A DNA stretch of 64,000 nt, from assembly GCF_024166365.1 (NCBI RefSeq), contig NW_026060237.1:2604001-2668000 (forward strand), given 5' to 3'. The stretch comes from Elephas maximus indicus (lineage: Eukaryota > Chordata > Mammalia > Proboscidea > Elephantidae). Below the pieces are notes generated by a model. The model searched no databases. It was not told where the DNA came from and worked only from the letters and a program-made list of their open reading frames with translations. Shown here piece after piece: positions 33,215-45,500 of this stretch (positions within the stretch are counted from its first letter, which is position 1; each line of letters starts with the position of its first letter). Both the position numbers and the translations under genes were made by a program.

Positions 33215-35080
33215 ATTTGTCGTATACTACCTGACACTTTGTCTTGTGGTGAGTTGTATGTTGCTGTGATGCTTAAAGCTATGCCACTGGTATTTCAAAC
33301 ACCTGCAGGGTCTCCCATTGTGGACAGATTTCAGTGGATCTTCCAGATTAGGAAGAAGGAGTAGGCAGTCTAATTCTCACAAGATTGACCAGTGGAAACC
33401 TTATAAATAGCAGTGGAATATTGTCTGATGTAGTGTTGCCCTCTGGTTGGAAGGCATTAAAAATTCCTCTGGGGAAAAGCAGCCTCCTCAAAGTAGAGTC
33501 GACCTAAGTGATGTGAATGGAGTAAAGCTTTTGGGACCTTCATTTGCTGATGTGACAAGACTCAGGATGAAAATAAATAGCTGCAAACATCCATTAATAA
33601 TAGGAGCATATAATATATGAAGTACGAATTTTGAAAAATTGGAAGTCGTCAAAATGAATTGAAAGACATAAAGATCCACACCTTAAGAATTAACGAGCTG
33701 AAGCGGACTGGTATTGCCCATTTTCGATTGGGAAATCATGTGGCCCACAATGCGGGAATTACAAATTGAAGAGAAATGGTGTGACACTCATCATAAAACA
33801 ACATTTCAGTGTCCATCCTGAGATACAACACTGTCAGTGAAAGGATACTATACATACGCCTATATGGAAGATGGTTAATACAACTGTTTTCAAATTTGGG
33901 CACCAACTACTAATGCTAAAGATGAATACACTGGAGACTTGTACCAACTTCTGCAGTCTGAAATTGATCAAACATGCACCCAAGATGCATTGATATTAAT
34001 GGTGATTAGTATGTAAAATTTGGCAACAAAGAAGAAGGATCAGTAGTTGGAAAATACAGCTTTGGCAGTAGAAACGATGCTGAAGATCACATGACATAAT
34101 TTTGCTGGACTAATGACTTAGTCATTGCAGATACCTTTTTCAACAACATAAATGGTGACTATACACATGAACCCAACAAAATGGAATAAACAGGAACCAA
34201 ATGGTCTACATCTGGGTATATAAAAAAAAGCAAAACCAAACCTGTTGCCTTCAAGCCATATCTAACTCATTGTGACTCCATAGGACAGAACAGAACTACC
34301 CCATAGTGTTTCTGCGAAACAGCTGATGGATTTTAATTGCCAAGCTTTTGGTTAGCAGCCATATGCTTCAACCACTGTGCCACCAGGACCCCATCTGTGT
34401 ATACAGACTGTAAGAAAACTCATTATCATCAGAACAAGGCCAAGAGCTGACTGTGGAAAAGACCATCAATTACCCATATACAAGTTCAAGTTCAAGCTGA
34501 AGAATATTAAAACAAGGCCACAAAAGGCAAAATACAACCTTGAGCGTATCCCACCTGAACTTAGAGACTGTCTCAATAATACATTTGATACATTGAACAT
34601 AAATGACAGAAGACCAGATGAGTTGTGGGATGACATCAAGGACAATATAATGAAGGAACTAAAAGGTCATTAAAAAGATAGAAAATAAAGAAAAGATCAA
34701 AATAGTGTCTGAAGAGACTCTGAAGATTGCATTTTTTTTTTGTAGGGCAGCTAAAGCAAATAGAAGTAATAATGAAGTAAAGAGCTGAACAAAATATTTC
34801 ACAAGGTGGCTTGAGAAGGCAATTTAAACTATTATTATGAAATGTGCAAAGACCAGGAGTTGGAAAATCAAAAGAGAAGAACAGATGCACAATTTTCCAA
34901 GCTGACAGAACTGAAGAAAATCTCAAAACCTTAAGTTGCAATTATGAATTATTCTATGGGAAGACTACTAAAAGGTAGAGGTATCATCAGAAGGAGATGG
35001 AAGAAATGTATCATACATAAAATAACTGGTTTACGTTCAACCATTTTAGTAAGTAGGATATAGTCATGAACTGACGGTCT
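33215..35080 (+). mobile_element. RTE LINE 5' part: 5'UTR, endonuclease and linker, split by AfroSINE
   Basis: The 5' part (33215-33470) resembles the SINE body at 0.6-0.75 kb. The following frames give the RTE endonuclease, including HFRLGNHVAHNAG, a V(V)GKYSFGSRNDAEDHM segment and HEPNKME near the end of the domain. After the SINE (34228-34394) the linker continues, with a 98-codon frame to 34673 reading RIPPELRDCLNNTFDTLN. Stops and indels throughout. It is followed at 35105 by an opposite-orientation RTE and appears to resume at 36790. Confidence 0.8.
34228..34394 (-). mobile_element. AfroSINE inserted in RTE, with target duplication
   Basis: The A-rich edge 'aaaaaaagcaaaaccaaacc' leads into 'gttgccttcaagccatatctaactc' and ends 'gtgccaccaggacccc'. 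Flanks 'atctgggtata' and 'atctgtgtata' form a target duplication with one mismatch. Confidence 0.9.
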
Positions 35081-35104
35081 TATGGAAGATGTCCAAGCTA
35101 CAAT

Positions 35105-36745
35105 GAAGGTTGTTGTTGTTGTTGTTGTTGTTAGGTGCCGTCGAGTCGGTTCCAACTCATGGGGACCCTACGCACAACAGAACGAAACACTGCCCAGTCC
35201 TGTGCCATCCTTACAATCGTTGTTATGCTTGAGCTCATTGTTGCAGCCACTGTGTCAGTCTACCACCTTGAGGGTCTTCCTCTTTTCCGCTGACCCCATA
35301 CTCTGCCAAGCATGATGTCCTTCTCCAGGGACTGATCCCTCCTGACAACATATCCAAAGTATGTAAGACAAAGTTTCACCATCCTTGCCTCTAAGGAGCA
35401 TTCTGGTTGTACTTCTTCGAAGACACATGTGTTCATTCTTTTGGCAGTCCACGGTATATTCAATATTCTTTGCCAACACCACAATTCAAAAGTGTCAACT
35501 CTTCTTCGGTCTTCTTTATTCATTGTTCAGCATATGATGTGATTGAAAATACCACGGCTTGGGTCAGGCACACCTTGGTCTTCAGGGTGACATCTTTGCT
35601 CTTCTACGCTTTGAAGAGGTGCTTCGCAGCAGATTTGCCCCATGCAATGCATCTTTGATTTCTTGACTGCTGCTTCCATGGCTGTTGATTGTGGATCCAA
35701 GTAAAATGAAATCCTTGATAACTTCAATCTTTTCTCTGTTTATCATGATGTTGCTCAATGGTCCAGTTGTGAGGATTTTTCTTTTCTTTATGTTGAGGTG
35801 TAATCCATACTGAAGGCTGTGGTCTTCGATCTTCATTAGTAAATGCTTCAGGTCCTCTTCACTTTCAGCAAGCCAGCTTGTGTTATCTCCATAATGCAGG
35901 TTGTTAATGAGTCTTCCTTTAATCCTGATGCATCATTCTTGTTCATATAATATAGTCTAGCTTCTCGTATTATTTGCTGAGCATATAGATAAAATAGGTG
36001 TGGTGAAAGAATAGAACCCTGAGACACAACTTTCCTCACTTTAAACCAATCAATATCCCCTTGTTCTGTCCAAACAACTGCCTCTTGATCTATGTAAAGG
36101 TTCCTCATGGGCACAATTAAGTGTTCTGTAATTTCCATTCTTTCCAGTGTTATCCATAGTTTGTTATGATCCACAGAGCTGAATGCCTTTGCATAGTCAA
36201 TAAAACACAGGTAAACATCCTTCTGGCATTCTCTGCTTTCAGCCAGGATGCATCTGACATCAGCAATGATATCCCTGGTTTCACATCCTCTTCTGAAACT
36301 AGCCTGAATTTCTGGCAGTTCCCTGTCGATTACACTGCTGCAGCCATTTTTGAATGATCATCAGCAAAATTTTGCTTGCATGTGATATTAAGGATGTTCT
36401 ATAATTTCCACATTCGGTTGCATCACCTTTCTTGGGAATAGGCATGAATATGGATCTCTTCCAGTCAGTTGGCCAGGAAGCTGTCTTCCATATTTCTTGG
36501 CTGGCGTAGACAAGTGAGCACCTCCAGCGCTGCATCTGTGTGTTGACACATCTCAATTGATATTCCGTCAACTCCTGGAGCCTTGTTTTTCGCCAATGCC
36601 TTCAGAGCAGCTTGGACTTATTATTTCAGTACCATCGGTCCCTGATCACGTGCCACCTCTTGAAATGGATGAATATCGACACATTCTTTTTGGTATAATG
36701 ACTCTGTGTATTCCTTCCAAATTCTTTTGATGCTTCCTGCCTCGT
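35105..36745 (-). mobile_element. RTE LINE, minus strand, RT to 3' tail (best preserved RTE copy)
   Basis: Starts with a (TTG)n tail at 35107-35131 and the 'ggtgccgtcgagtcggttccaactcatgggg' block shared with AfroSINEs. The minus-strand frames run from IFMPIPKKGDATECGNYRT (36299-36571), through MDHNKLWITLERMEITEHLI (35848-36174) and NIMINREKIEVIKDFILLGS (35582-35836), to the C-terminal ECSLEARMVKLCLTYFGYVV (35260-35523). There are only a few frame breaks, so it is among the youngest RTE copies here. The 5' end (endonuclease) is missing. Confidence 0.9.
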
Positions 36746-36789
36746 TTAACATTTAATGAAGTATTTATTATTTAATGAAATATTTAATA

Positions 36790-37905
36790 AAGGTATTGGT
36801 GGAAAACAAAGCTCCAGGAATTGACAGAACGCCAACAGAGATGATACCACAAAAAAATGAAATACTGGAAGTGCTCACTTGTTTATGTCAAGAAATTTGG
36901 AAGAAAGGTACTGGGCCAACTACCTAGAAGAGATCCTTATTTGTGCCCATTCCAAAGAAAGTCATCCAACAGAATATGAAAATTATCAGACTATATCATT
37001 AATATCACACACAAGTAAACTTTTGCTGAAAAGAATTCAAAAGCAGTTGTAGTGGAACTGTGAGAGAGAAATGCAAAAACAATTTAAGCCATATTGAGAA
37101 GAGGGTGTAGAATGCGGCATATCATTGATGATATCAGAATGATCTTGGCTAAGCAGAGAATAATGCAAAAATGTGTACCTGTTTTTTTTTTTTTTAATTA
37201 TTATTGAGTGTGCAAAGGCATTCCACTCTGTGGATCATAACTAATGATGCATAATGCTGTGAAGAATGGGAATTCCAGGACACTAATTGCGCTCACGCAG
37301 AACTGGTATATAGAGAGAAGATCAGTGTTAGAACAGAACAAGTGGATATTGAGTGGGTTAAAATCAGGAAACTTGTGCGCCAGCTGTGTATTCTTTCACC
37401 ATATTTGTTAAATTTGTATGCTGAACTAATAATTCCATAAGCTGGACTTAGGAAGAATGTAGCAACAGTACTTGAAGGAAGATTTATTGACAACCTGAAT
37501 ATGCATGACACAACATTGCTTGACGAAAGCATAGAGGTCTTTAAGCACTTATTAAAAAAGACCAAAGACTGCAGCATTCAGTAGGGATTACACTTCACCA
37601 AAAAGAAAACAAAAGTCCTCACAACGGGACCGATAAGCAACATGATGAGAAATGGAGAAAATATTGACGTTGTCAAGGATTTCATTTTACTTGAATCCAC
37701 AGTCAATACCCATGGAAGCAGCAGTCCAGACATTAATTGCATTGGGCAAATCTGATGCAAAAGACCTTTTCAAAATGTTAGCAAGGAAAGATGTTGCTTA
37801 GAGAACTAAAGTGTGCCTGACCAAACCCATGGCATTTTCAATCATCTCTTTGCATGGGAAAGCTGGAAATGATTAGGGAAGACAGATGAATTGATGTCTT
37901 TACGG
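36790..37905 (+). mobile_element. RTE LINE, plus strand, RT region
   Basis: Starts at the VENKAPGIDRTPTEM segment that opens the RTE RT, then CQEIWKK and VPIPKKV. It runs through to an 'aggatttcattttacttgaatcc' block and ends near 37905. Many stops. It probably continues the copy whose 5' part lies at 33.2-35.1 kb, separated by the minus-strand RTE. Confidence 0.8.
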
Positions 37906-37929
37906 TGTCAATACATCAGACTAAGGGTT

Positions 37930-38350
37930 TTCTATTTTTTACTGTTTCTCTATCTTAATAATCATGATGCCATTTTCCAGGGACTGGTTCCACCTGAAAT
38001 CATGTCCAAAGTAGATGAGACAAACTCTCTCTATCCTTGCTTTCAAGGAACATTCGGTCTGTATTTCTTCCAAGTCAGATTTGTTCAATCTTCTAGCCAT
38101 CCATGGAATATTCTATATTCTTGCCAACACCGTACTGCAAAGTTATCAATTCTTCTTCTATCTTCTTTATTCATTGTACAGCATTCTCATGCACATGAGG
38201 CAAGTGAAAACATCATGGCTTGGTTCAGGTGCACCTCAGTCCTCAAGAATGATGTCTTTCCTCTTCAAAATTTTAAGAGGACTTTTGCAGCAGATTTTCC
38301 CAAGGCAATAAGCCGCTTGATTTCTTGACTGCCATTTCCATGGGTGTTGA
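37930..38350 (-). mobile_element. RTE LINE fragment, minus strand
   Basis: 'gggactggttccacctgaaatc', 'ctatccttgctttcaaggaacattc' and 'ggcttggttcaggtgcacctcagtc' follow the minus-strand RTE order (compare 35.3-35.7 kb). Confidence 0.85.
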
Positions 38351-38354
38351 TTGT

Positions 38355-38650
38355 GGTTTAAAATCAGAAACGTATGCATCAAGGTTGTAACCTTTCATGA
38401 TATATATTTAATCTGTATTTTGAGTAAGCTGAGAGGATGGACTATATGAAGAAGAATGTGTCCTCAGGATTGAAGAAGACCCATTAACAACCTGCAATAG
38501 CGGAAGGACACAACCCAGCTTGATGAGAGCAAAGATGACTGGAAGCACTTACTGATGAAAATCAGGACTACAGGTTTCAGTATGAGCTACACCTGAACAT
38601 AAAGAAAACAAAAATCCTCACAACTGGATTAATAAGTAACAACATAATAA
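38355..38650 (+). mobile_element. RTE LINE fragment, plus strand
   Basis: 'aacctgcaatagcgg' at the YADD position, then 'ctgatgaaaatcaggactacagg' and 'aaagaaaacaaaaatcctcacaactgg'. The RT active site is destroyed (stop in place). Confidence 0.8.
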
Positions 38651-38654
38651 ATGG

Positions 38655-39205
38655 GCAAAACAGAATTACCATAACAAGCAGCAATAACACACCTAAGTAT
38701 AAACTCCAAAGAAATGAACTGAAGGACTAAAGCAGGTATTTGTACACCAATGTTTATAGAAGCATGATTCACGAGAGCCAAAGGGTGGAAATATTTAAGT
38801 GTCCATCAACAGATGAACAGATACACAAAATAGGACACTTACATACAACGGAATATTAGTCAGCCATCAAAAAAGAATGGAGTCATAATGCATGTTATGG
38901 CATGGATGAATTACAAAAACATTATATAAGTAAAAGAAGCCACACAAAATCCGATAACTATTTTACAGTTCCACTTATACCAGGTATCTTGAACAAGCCA
39001 ATGAGTTGTTGTTTAATGGGTACAGAGTGACTGTTTGAGATGAGGAAAACATCCTGGAAATACATATTTGTAATTGTCACAGTATTATGAGTGCATGTAG
39101 TATCAGTTAATTGTAAACTAAAAAAAAAAAAGAAAAAAATTGAAGTGGCAACAACTTTATTATGTGTATTTTACCATAATAAAATTAAAACAAAATAGAA
39201 AAAGA
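38655..39205 (+). mobile_element. Old L1 (L1M-type) 3' end
   Basis: 'tccatcaacagatgaacag', 'ggaatattagtcagcc' and 'acggaat' style 3' landmarks, with a long poly-A at 39120-39140 and an 'attttaccataataaaatt' end. Confidence 0.75.
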
Positions 39206-39394
39206 AAATTTGCTGAGTACTCTAGGGAACAACTCCAGCCTCTGATTAATTTAGTTTTAAATAAGGTCTTTACGTAATGCATCCATAAAGAATTTGTTCT
39301 CATTACCCACTCTGCTGTATGTATTTGTATGTTTTACATAAACGTTTTATCTCTTCATTTGCCATACTAGAGGGTCCAGGATTGTGCAGATGCC
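39206..39394. other. No recognised feature
   Basis: Short AT-rich spacer between old L1 and SINE. Confidence 0.4.
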
Positions 39395-39547
39395 TGTCAT
39401 GCTTGGCTATTAACAAAAAGTTTGGGGGATCACTTAGAAGCACCTTGAATAAAGGCTTGGTACTCTACTTCCCAAAAAATCTTCCATTCAAAGCTCTACA
39501 GAACAGGTCTACTCTGACACACATGAGGTCACCACGAGTCAAAAGTG
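39395..39547 (+). mobile_element. AfroSINE, decayed, abutting L1-C
   Basis: 'cttggctattaacaaaaagtttggg' replaces the usual 'ctaaccaaaaggtcg' block. 'aacaggtctactctgacacac' and 'gaggtcaccacgagtcaaaa' mark the tail. It ends where the L1 5' end begins. Confidence 0.7.
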
Positions 39548-41158
39548 AGAGGGAGGGGGCCAAGATGGCTGACTAGGTAGTCGCTACCTCGGATCCCTCT
39601 TGCAACAAAGACTTGGAAAAACAAGTTAATTGATTACATACATGACAATCTACGAACCTTGACCAACAAACAGATTTAAAGAGTTGACCCGAGTGACAGA
39701 GACCGAGAACGAACAGCTACAGAGAAGCAGCGACTGTTTTTGGAGCCTGGAGCCAGCGTCCCAGTCAGGAAACCTTGGCGCCGGGCTTTGGAATGGGTGT
39801 GGGGAAGCTGAGCACGGCATCCTGTGATGGCGCAAACACAGGGCGCAGCCCTACCCCCCTGAACTGACCTTGGGAGGGGGCCCAGCCGGTCCGCGTGGGC
39901 GGCATGGCAACAGGGCTGGCAGGAGGAGAAGTCACTGGGAGGCAGTGACTGGTTTTGGAGCCGGGAGTGCAGCGTCACAGCCGGGGAACCTTGGCGTGGG
40001 GCTTTGGACTGGCAGCGGAGGAACTGACCGCGGCTTCTGAGACAGTGCAAGCATGGGACTCGGGCCTGACACGCAGGTGCAACCTCTACCCAGCCAGCGC
40101 ACACAGGCGACGCACACCTCAGGAATCTCAGATAAAACAGTCATCCCAAGCAAGATAAGTAACTTTGTCTATATTCCAGGGAGCTACTCTCTCCTGTTTT
40201 TCTAAACCCTCCCCTCCCCTTCCCAGGTGGCTTCATTAACATTGGAATTTCCTGAGCCAGAGGGAGAAATGCTCCCTGGTTTTTCTTTTACTTTTTATTT
40301 TTTTGGTCTTTTCCTAACCCATTCTTCTGGCCTGAGAGAAGCAACCACAAAAAAGCCAGGGACCAAAAATCCTTCCCTAACTGGACTAAAACCACAGAAC
40401 CAGCTCCAGCCAAGCATAGGTGATCCACAGTCTCGGGCTTTCATCCCTACGGGGAACAAGGTGACTATTATAATGCAAAGGCATTTCTGATAAGGATCAG
40501 ACTGCATTTGTTTTAGCGGATTTACTGGAAAGATAAGTTTCCCAGGTCTGATATCTCTGCATAGTTAACAGAGTCCTCACTGACCCACAACAGGGAACTG
40601 AGGGCTGAAGCTCCACCCAGACCAACTAGCAACCTGACTTAGGGGTCTAAGAAGGGTGACACCTAAAAATCTGTAGAGGTACTTGCATTGGGGGCCTAAG
40701 GTACAGCTGCAGAGCCCACCCACCAAGGTGCTTTAGGAATAGAGACACATCTACCTCACTGGCACTTGGGGGAAGCCGGTCAGAATCCTGCCCCCCCTGG
40801 AGTGTGAACCCCTGCTGCTACTAGAATCTGGTGCACACAACTATCACCACTACTTCTCAAGGTGGATAGGTGAAAGTGTGCATCACACACTTGATGACCC
40901 AAAATCAGATTCTACTCAAGAATAGTAATGGACTCAGGCATGTACATCTGGTAACAGCCCAAACCAGCTGGTAATAGGTCATCAGTGAGTCAAGGGCTAC
41001 AACAATCAAGACAGCGCAATCTAGCAGCCCATCTACGAATACTGGAAGAAAACAAAACAAGATAAGACTCAGTGAGCAAATATAAAATAAATCACTACAA
41101 TATCTTATAGATGGCTCGGAGACAGCAGTCGATATCAAACCACATAAAGAAGCAGACC
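39548..41158 (+). promoter_or_regulatory. L1-C 5'UTR/promoter with two ~215-bp repeats
   Basis: The GC- and CpG-rich first part contains two copies of a block ('ttttggagcc...gcgtc...accttggcg..gggctttgga') offset by about 215 bp (39741 and 39956). The YY1-type motif is at the very start, as in active L1 families. Antisense open frames of up to 142 codons (39676-40104) overlap it. No coding role is claimed. Confidence 0.75.
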
Positions 41159-42273
41159 ATGATTGATTCTACAACTCCCCAAACTAAAGAATCAAAATCT
41201 TTACCAAATGAAGATATAATCCTGGAATTACCAGATACAGAATATAAAAAAACTAATTTACAGAATGCTTCAAGACATCAGGGATGAACTCACAAATGAA
41301 ATAAGGGAAGCTACAGAAAAAGCCAAGGAACACACTGATAAAGCAGTTGAAGAACTCAAAAAGATTATTCAAGAACATAGTGGAAAAATTAATAAGTTGC
41401 AAGAATCCATAGATAGACAGCATTCAGAAATCCAAAAGATTAACAATAAAATTACAGAATTAGACAATGCAATAGGAAGACAGAGGAGCAGACTCCAGCA
41501 ATTAGAATGCAGAGTGGGAAATCTGGAGGACAAGGGAATTGATAAAAATATAGCTGAAAAAAATTAGATAAAAGAATTAAAAAAAAGAAGAAACCCTAAG
41601 AATCATGTGGGACTCTATCAAGAAGGGTAACTTGCATGTGATTGGAGTCCCAGAACAGGGAGGGATAACAGAAAACACAGAGAGAATAACTGGAGATCTG
41701 TTGGCAGAAAACTTCCCTGACATCATGAAAGACGAAAGGATATCTATCCAAGATGCTCATCGAACCCCATTTAAGATTGATCCAAAAAGAAAATCACCAA
41801 GACATGTTATCATCAAACTTGCCAAAACCAAAGATAAAGAGATAATATTAAAAGCAGCCAGAGATAGAAGAAAGGTCTCCAACAAGGGGGAATCAATAAG
41901 TTCAGACCACTCAGCAGAAACCATGCAGCCAAGAAGGCAATGGGATGACATATACAGAGCACTGAAGGAGAAAAACTGCCAGCCAAGGATCATATATCCA
42001 GCAAAACTCTCTCTGAAATATGAAGACGAAATTAAGATATTTACAGATAAACACAAGCTTAGAGAATTTGCAAAAACCAAACCAAAGCTACAAGAAATAC
42101 TAAAGGAAATTGGTCAGAAAACCAATAATATCAGATATCAGCACAACACAAGGTCACAGGAGCACCTGATATCAACTCAAATAGAGAAATCACAAAAACA
42201 AATTAAGACTAATAAAAAAAAAAACGCTCAAAACAGGGAATCATTGAAGTCAATATGTAAAGGAACACAATAA
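41159..42273 (+). pseudogene. L1-C ORF1 with three indels
   Basis: The start is MIDSTTPQTKESK at 41159. The frame shifts near 41250 (one extra A in an A run), again near 41562 (one A fewer) and near 41588 (a T missing in an A-rich run). The pieces are continuous in protein order: coiled coil (41265-41567, MLQDIRDEL...), then the RRM/CTD frame 41605-42273 (MWDSIKKGNLHVIGVPEQGG, DERISIQDAHRTPFKIDPKR, NCQPRIIYPAKLSL) ending SICKGTQ. Total coding potential is about 370 residues, the family's normal size. Apart from these indels, no in-frame stop is seen. Confidence 0.9.
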
Positions 42274-42575
42274 TCAAAAAGAGGGACTAAATACCGGTGG
42301 CACAGAACTGCCATATGGAGACAGATACAAGGCGATATAGGACAATACAAGTTAGGCTTCTACTTAGAAAAATAGGGGTAAATATTAAGGTAACCACAAA
42401 GAGGTATAACAACTCCATAACTCAAAATAAAAACCAAGGAAAACATAACGACTCAGCAAACATAAGTGAAATACTATGAAAATGAGGAACACACAATTTA
42501 CAAAGAAAAAGTCTCAGCACAAAAAAGTAAGTGGAAAAATGAAATTGTCAACAACATACATAAAAAGGCATCAAA

Positions 42576-45500
42576 ATGACAACACTAAACGCATACTTAT
42601 CTATAATTACGCTGAATGTAGATGGACTAAACGCACCAATAAAGAGACAGACAGTCTCAGACTGGATAAAGAAACATGATCCGTCTATATGCTGCCTACA
42701 AGAGACACACCTTAGGCTTAGAGACACAAACAAACTAAAACTCAAAGGATGGAAAAAAATATATCAAGCAAACAATAAGCATAAAAGAGCGGGAGTAGCA
42801 ATATTAATTTCTGACAAAACAGACTTTAAAGTTAAATCCACCACAAAGGATAAAGAAGGACACTACATAATGATAAAAGGGACAATTCACCAGGAAGATG
42901 TAACCATATTAAATATTTATGCACCTAATGACAGGGCTACAAGATACATAAAACAAATTTTAACAGAACTGAAAAGTGAGATAGACACCTCCACAATTAT
43001 AGGAGGAGACTTCAACACACCACCTTTGGAGAAGGACAGGACATCCAGTAAGAAGCTCAATAGAGACATGGAAGTTCTAATTACTACAATCAACCAACTT
43101 GACCTCATTGACTTATACAGAACACTCCACCCAACTCCTGCAAAGTATACTTTTTTTCCTAGCGCACATGGAACATTCTCTAGAATAGACCATATATTAG
43201 GTCATAAAACAAACCTTTGCAGAATCCAAAACATTGAAATATTACAAAGCGTCTTCTTAGACCACAAGGCCATAAAAGTGGAAATCAATAACAGAAAAAT
43301 TAGGGAAAAGAAATCAAATACTTGGAAACTGAACAATACCCAGCTGAAAAAAGACTGGTTTATACAAGACATTAAGGAGGGAATAAGGAAATTCATAGAA
43401 TGCAACGAGAATGAAAATACTTCCTATCAAAACCTCTGGAACACAACAAAAGCAGTGCTCAGAGGCCAATTTATATCGATAAATGCACACATACAAAAAG
43501 AAGAAAGAGCCAAAATCAGAGAACTGTCCCTACAACTTGAACAAATAGAAAGTGAGCAACAAAAGAATCCATCAGGCACCAGAAGAAAACAAATAGTAAA
43601 AATTAGAGCTGAACTAAATGAATTAGAGAACAGAAAAACAATTGAAAGAATTAACAAAGCCAAAAGCTGGTTCTTTGAAAAAATGAACAAAATTGATAAA
43701 ACATTGACCAGACTGACTAAAGAAATACAGGAAAGGAAACAACCCGAATAAGAAACGAGATGGGCCATATCACAACAGACCCAACTGAAATTAAAAGAAT
43801 CATAATAGATTATTACGAAAAATTGTACTCTAACAAATTTGCAAACCTAGAAGAAACGGAGGAACTCCTGGAAAAACACTACCTACCTAAACTAACACAA
43901 TCAGAAGTAGAACAATTAAATAGACCCATAACAAAAAAAGAGATCGAAACAGTAATCAAAAAACTCCCAACAAAAAAAAAACACCCTGGCCCAGATGTCT
44001 TTAGTGCAGAGTTCTACCACTTTCAGAGAAGAGTTAACACCACTACTACTGAAGGTATTTCAAAGCATAGAAAATGACAGAATTCTACCAAACTCATTCT
44101 ATGAAGCCACCATTTCCCTGATACCAAAACCAGGTAAAGACATCACAAAAAAAGAAAATTATAGACCTATATCCTTCATGAATATAGATGCAAAAATCCT
44201 CAACAAAATTCTAGCCAATAGAATTCAACAACATATCAAAAAAATAACCCACCATGACCAAGTGGGATTTATACCAGGTATGCAAGGCTGGTTCAATATT
44301 AGAAAAACCATTAATGTAATCCACCATATAAATAAAACAAAAGACAAAAAACCACATGATCTTATCAACTGATGCAGAAAAGGCATTTGACAAAGTCCAG
44401 CGCCCATTTATGATAAAAACTCTCAGCAAAATAGGAATTGAAGGAAAATTCCTCAACATAATAACGGGCATCTATACAAAGCCAACAGCCAACAGCCAAC
44501 ATCACTCTAAATGGAGAGAGCCTGAAAGCATTTCCCTTGAGAACAAGGATGCCCTTTATCACCACTCTTATTCAACATTGTGCTAGAGGTCCTAGCCAGA
44601 GCAATTAGGCTAGACAAAGAAATAAAGGGCATCCGGATTGGCAAGGAGGAAGTAAAATTATCTCTATTTGCAGATGACATGATCTTATACACCAAAAAAA
44701 CCTAAGGAATCCTCCAGAAAACTACTGAAACTAATAGAAGACTTTGGCAGAGTCTCAGCTTATAAGATAAACATACAAAAATCACTTGGATTCCTTTACA
44801 TCAACAAAAAGAACATCAAAGAGGAAATAACCAAATCAATACCATTCACAGTAGCCCCCAAGAAGATAAAATACTTAGGAATAAATCTTACCAAAGATGT
44901 AAAAGACCTACACAAAGAAAACTACAAAATACTACTCCATGAAACTAAAAAGGACCTACTTAAGTGGAAAAACATACCTTGCTCATGGATAGGAAGACTT
45001 AACATAGTAAAGATGTCTTTATTCTACCAAAAGCCATCTATACATACAATGCACTTCCGATCCAAATACCAATGACATTTTTTAACGTGATGGAGAAACA
45101 AATCACCACCTTCATATGGAAGGGAAAGAAGCCTCGAATAAGTAAAGCATTACTGAAAAAGAAGAAGAAAGTGGGAGGCCTCACTCTACCTGATTTCAGA
45201 ACCTAATATACAGCCACAGTAGTCAAAACAGCCTGGTACTGGTAGAACAACAGGCACATAGACCAATGGAACACAATTGAGAACCCAGATATAAATCCAT
45301 CCACATATGAGCAGCGGATATTTGACAAAGGCCCAGTGTCAGTTAACTGGGGAAAAGATAGTCTTTTTAATAAATGTTGCTGGCACAACTGGATATCCAT
45401 TTGCAAAAAAATGAAACAGAACCCATACCTCACACCTTGTACAAAAACTAACTCCAAGGGGATCAAAGACCTAAACATAAAGACTAAAATGATAAAAATC

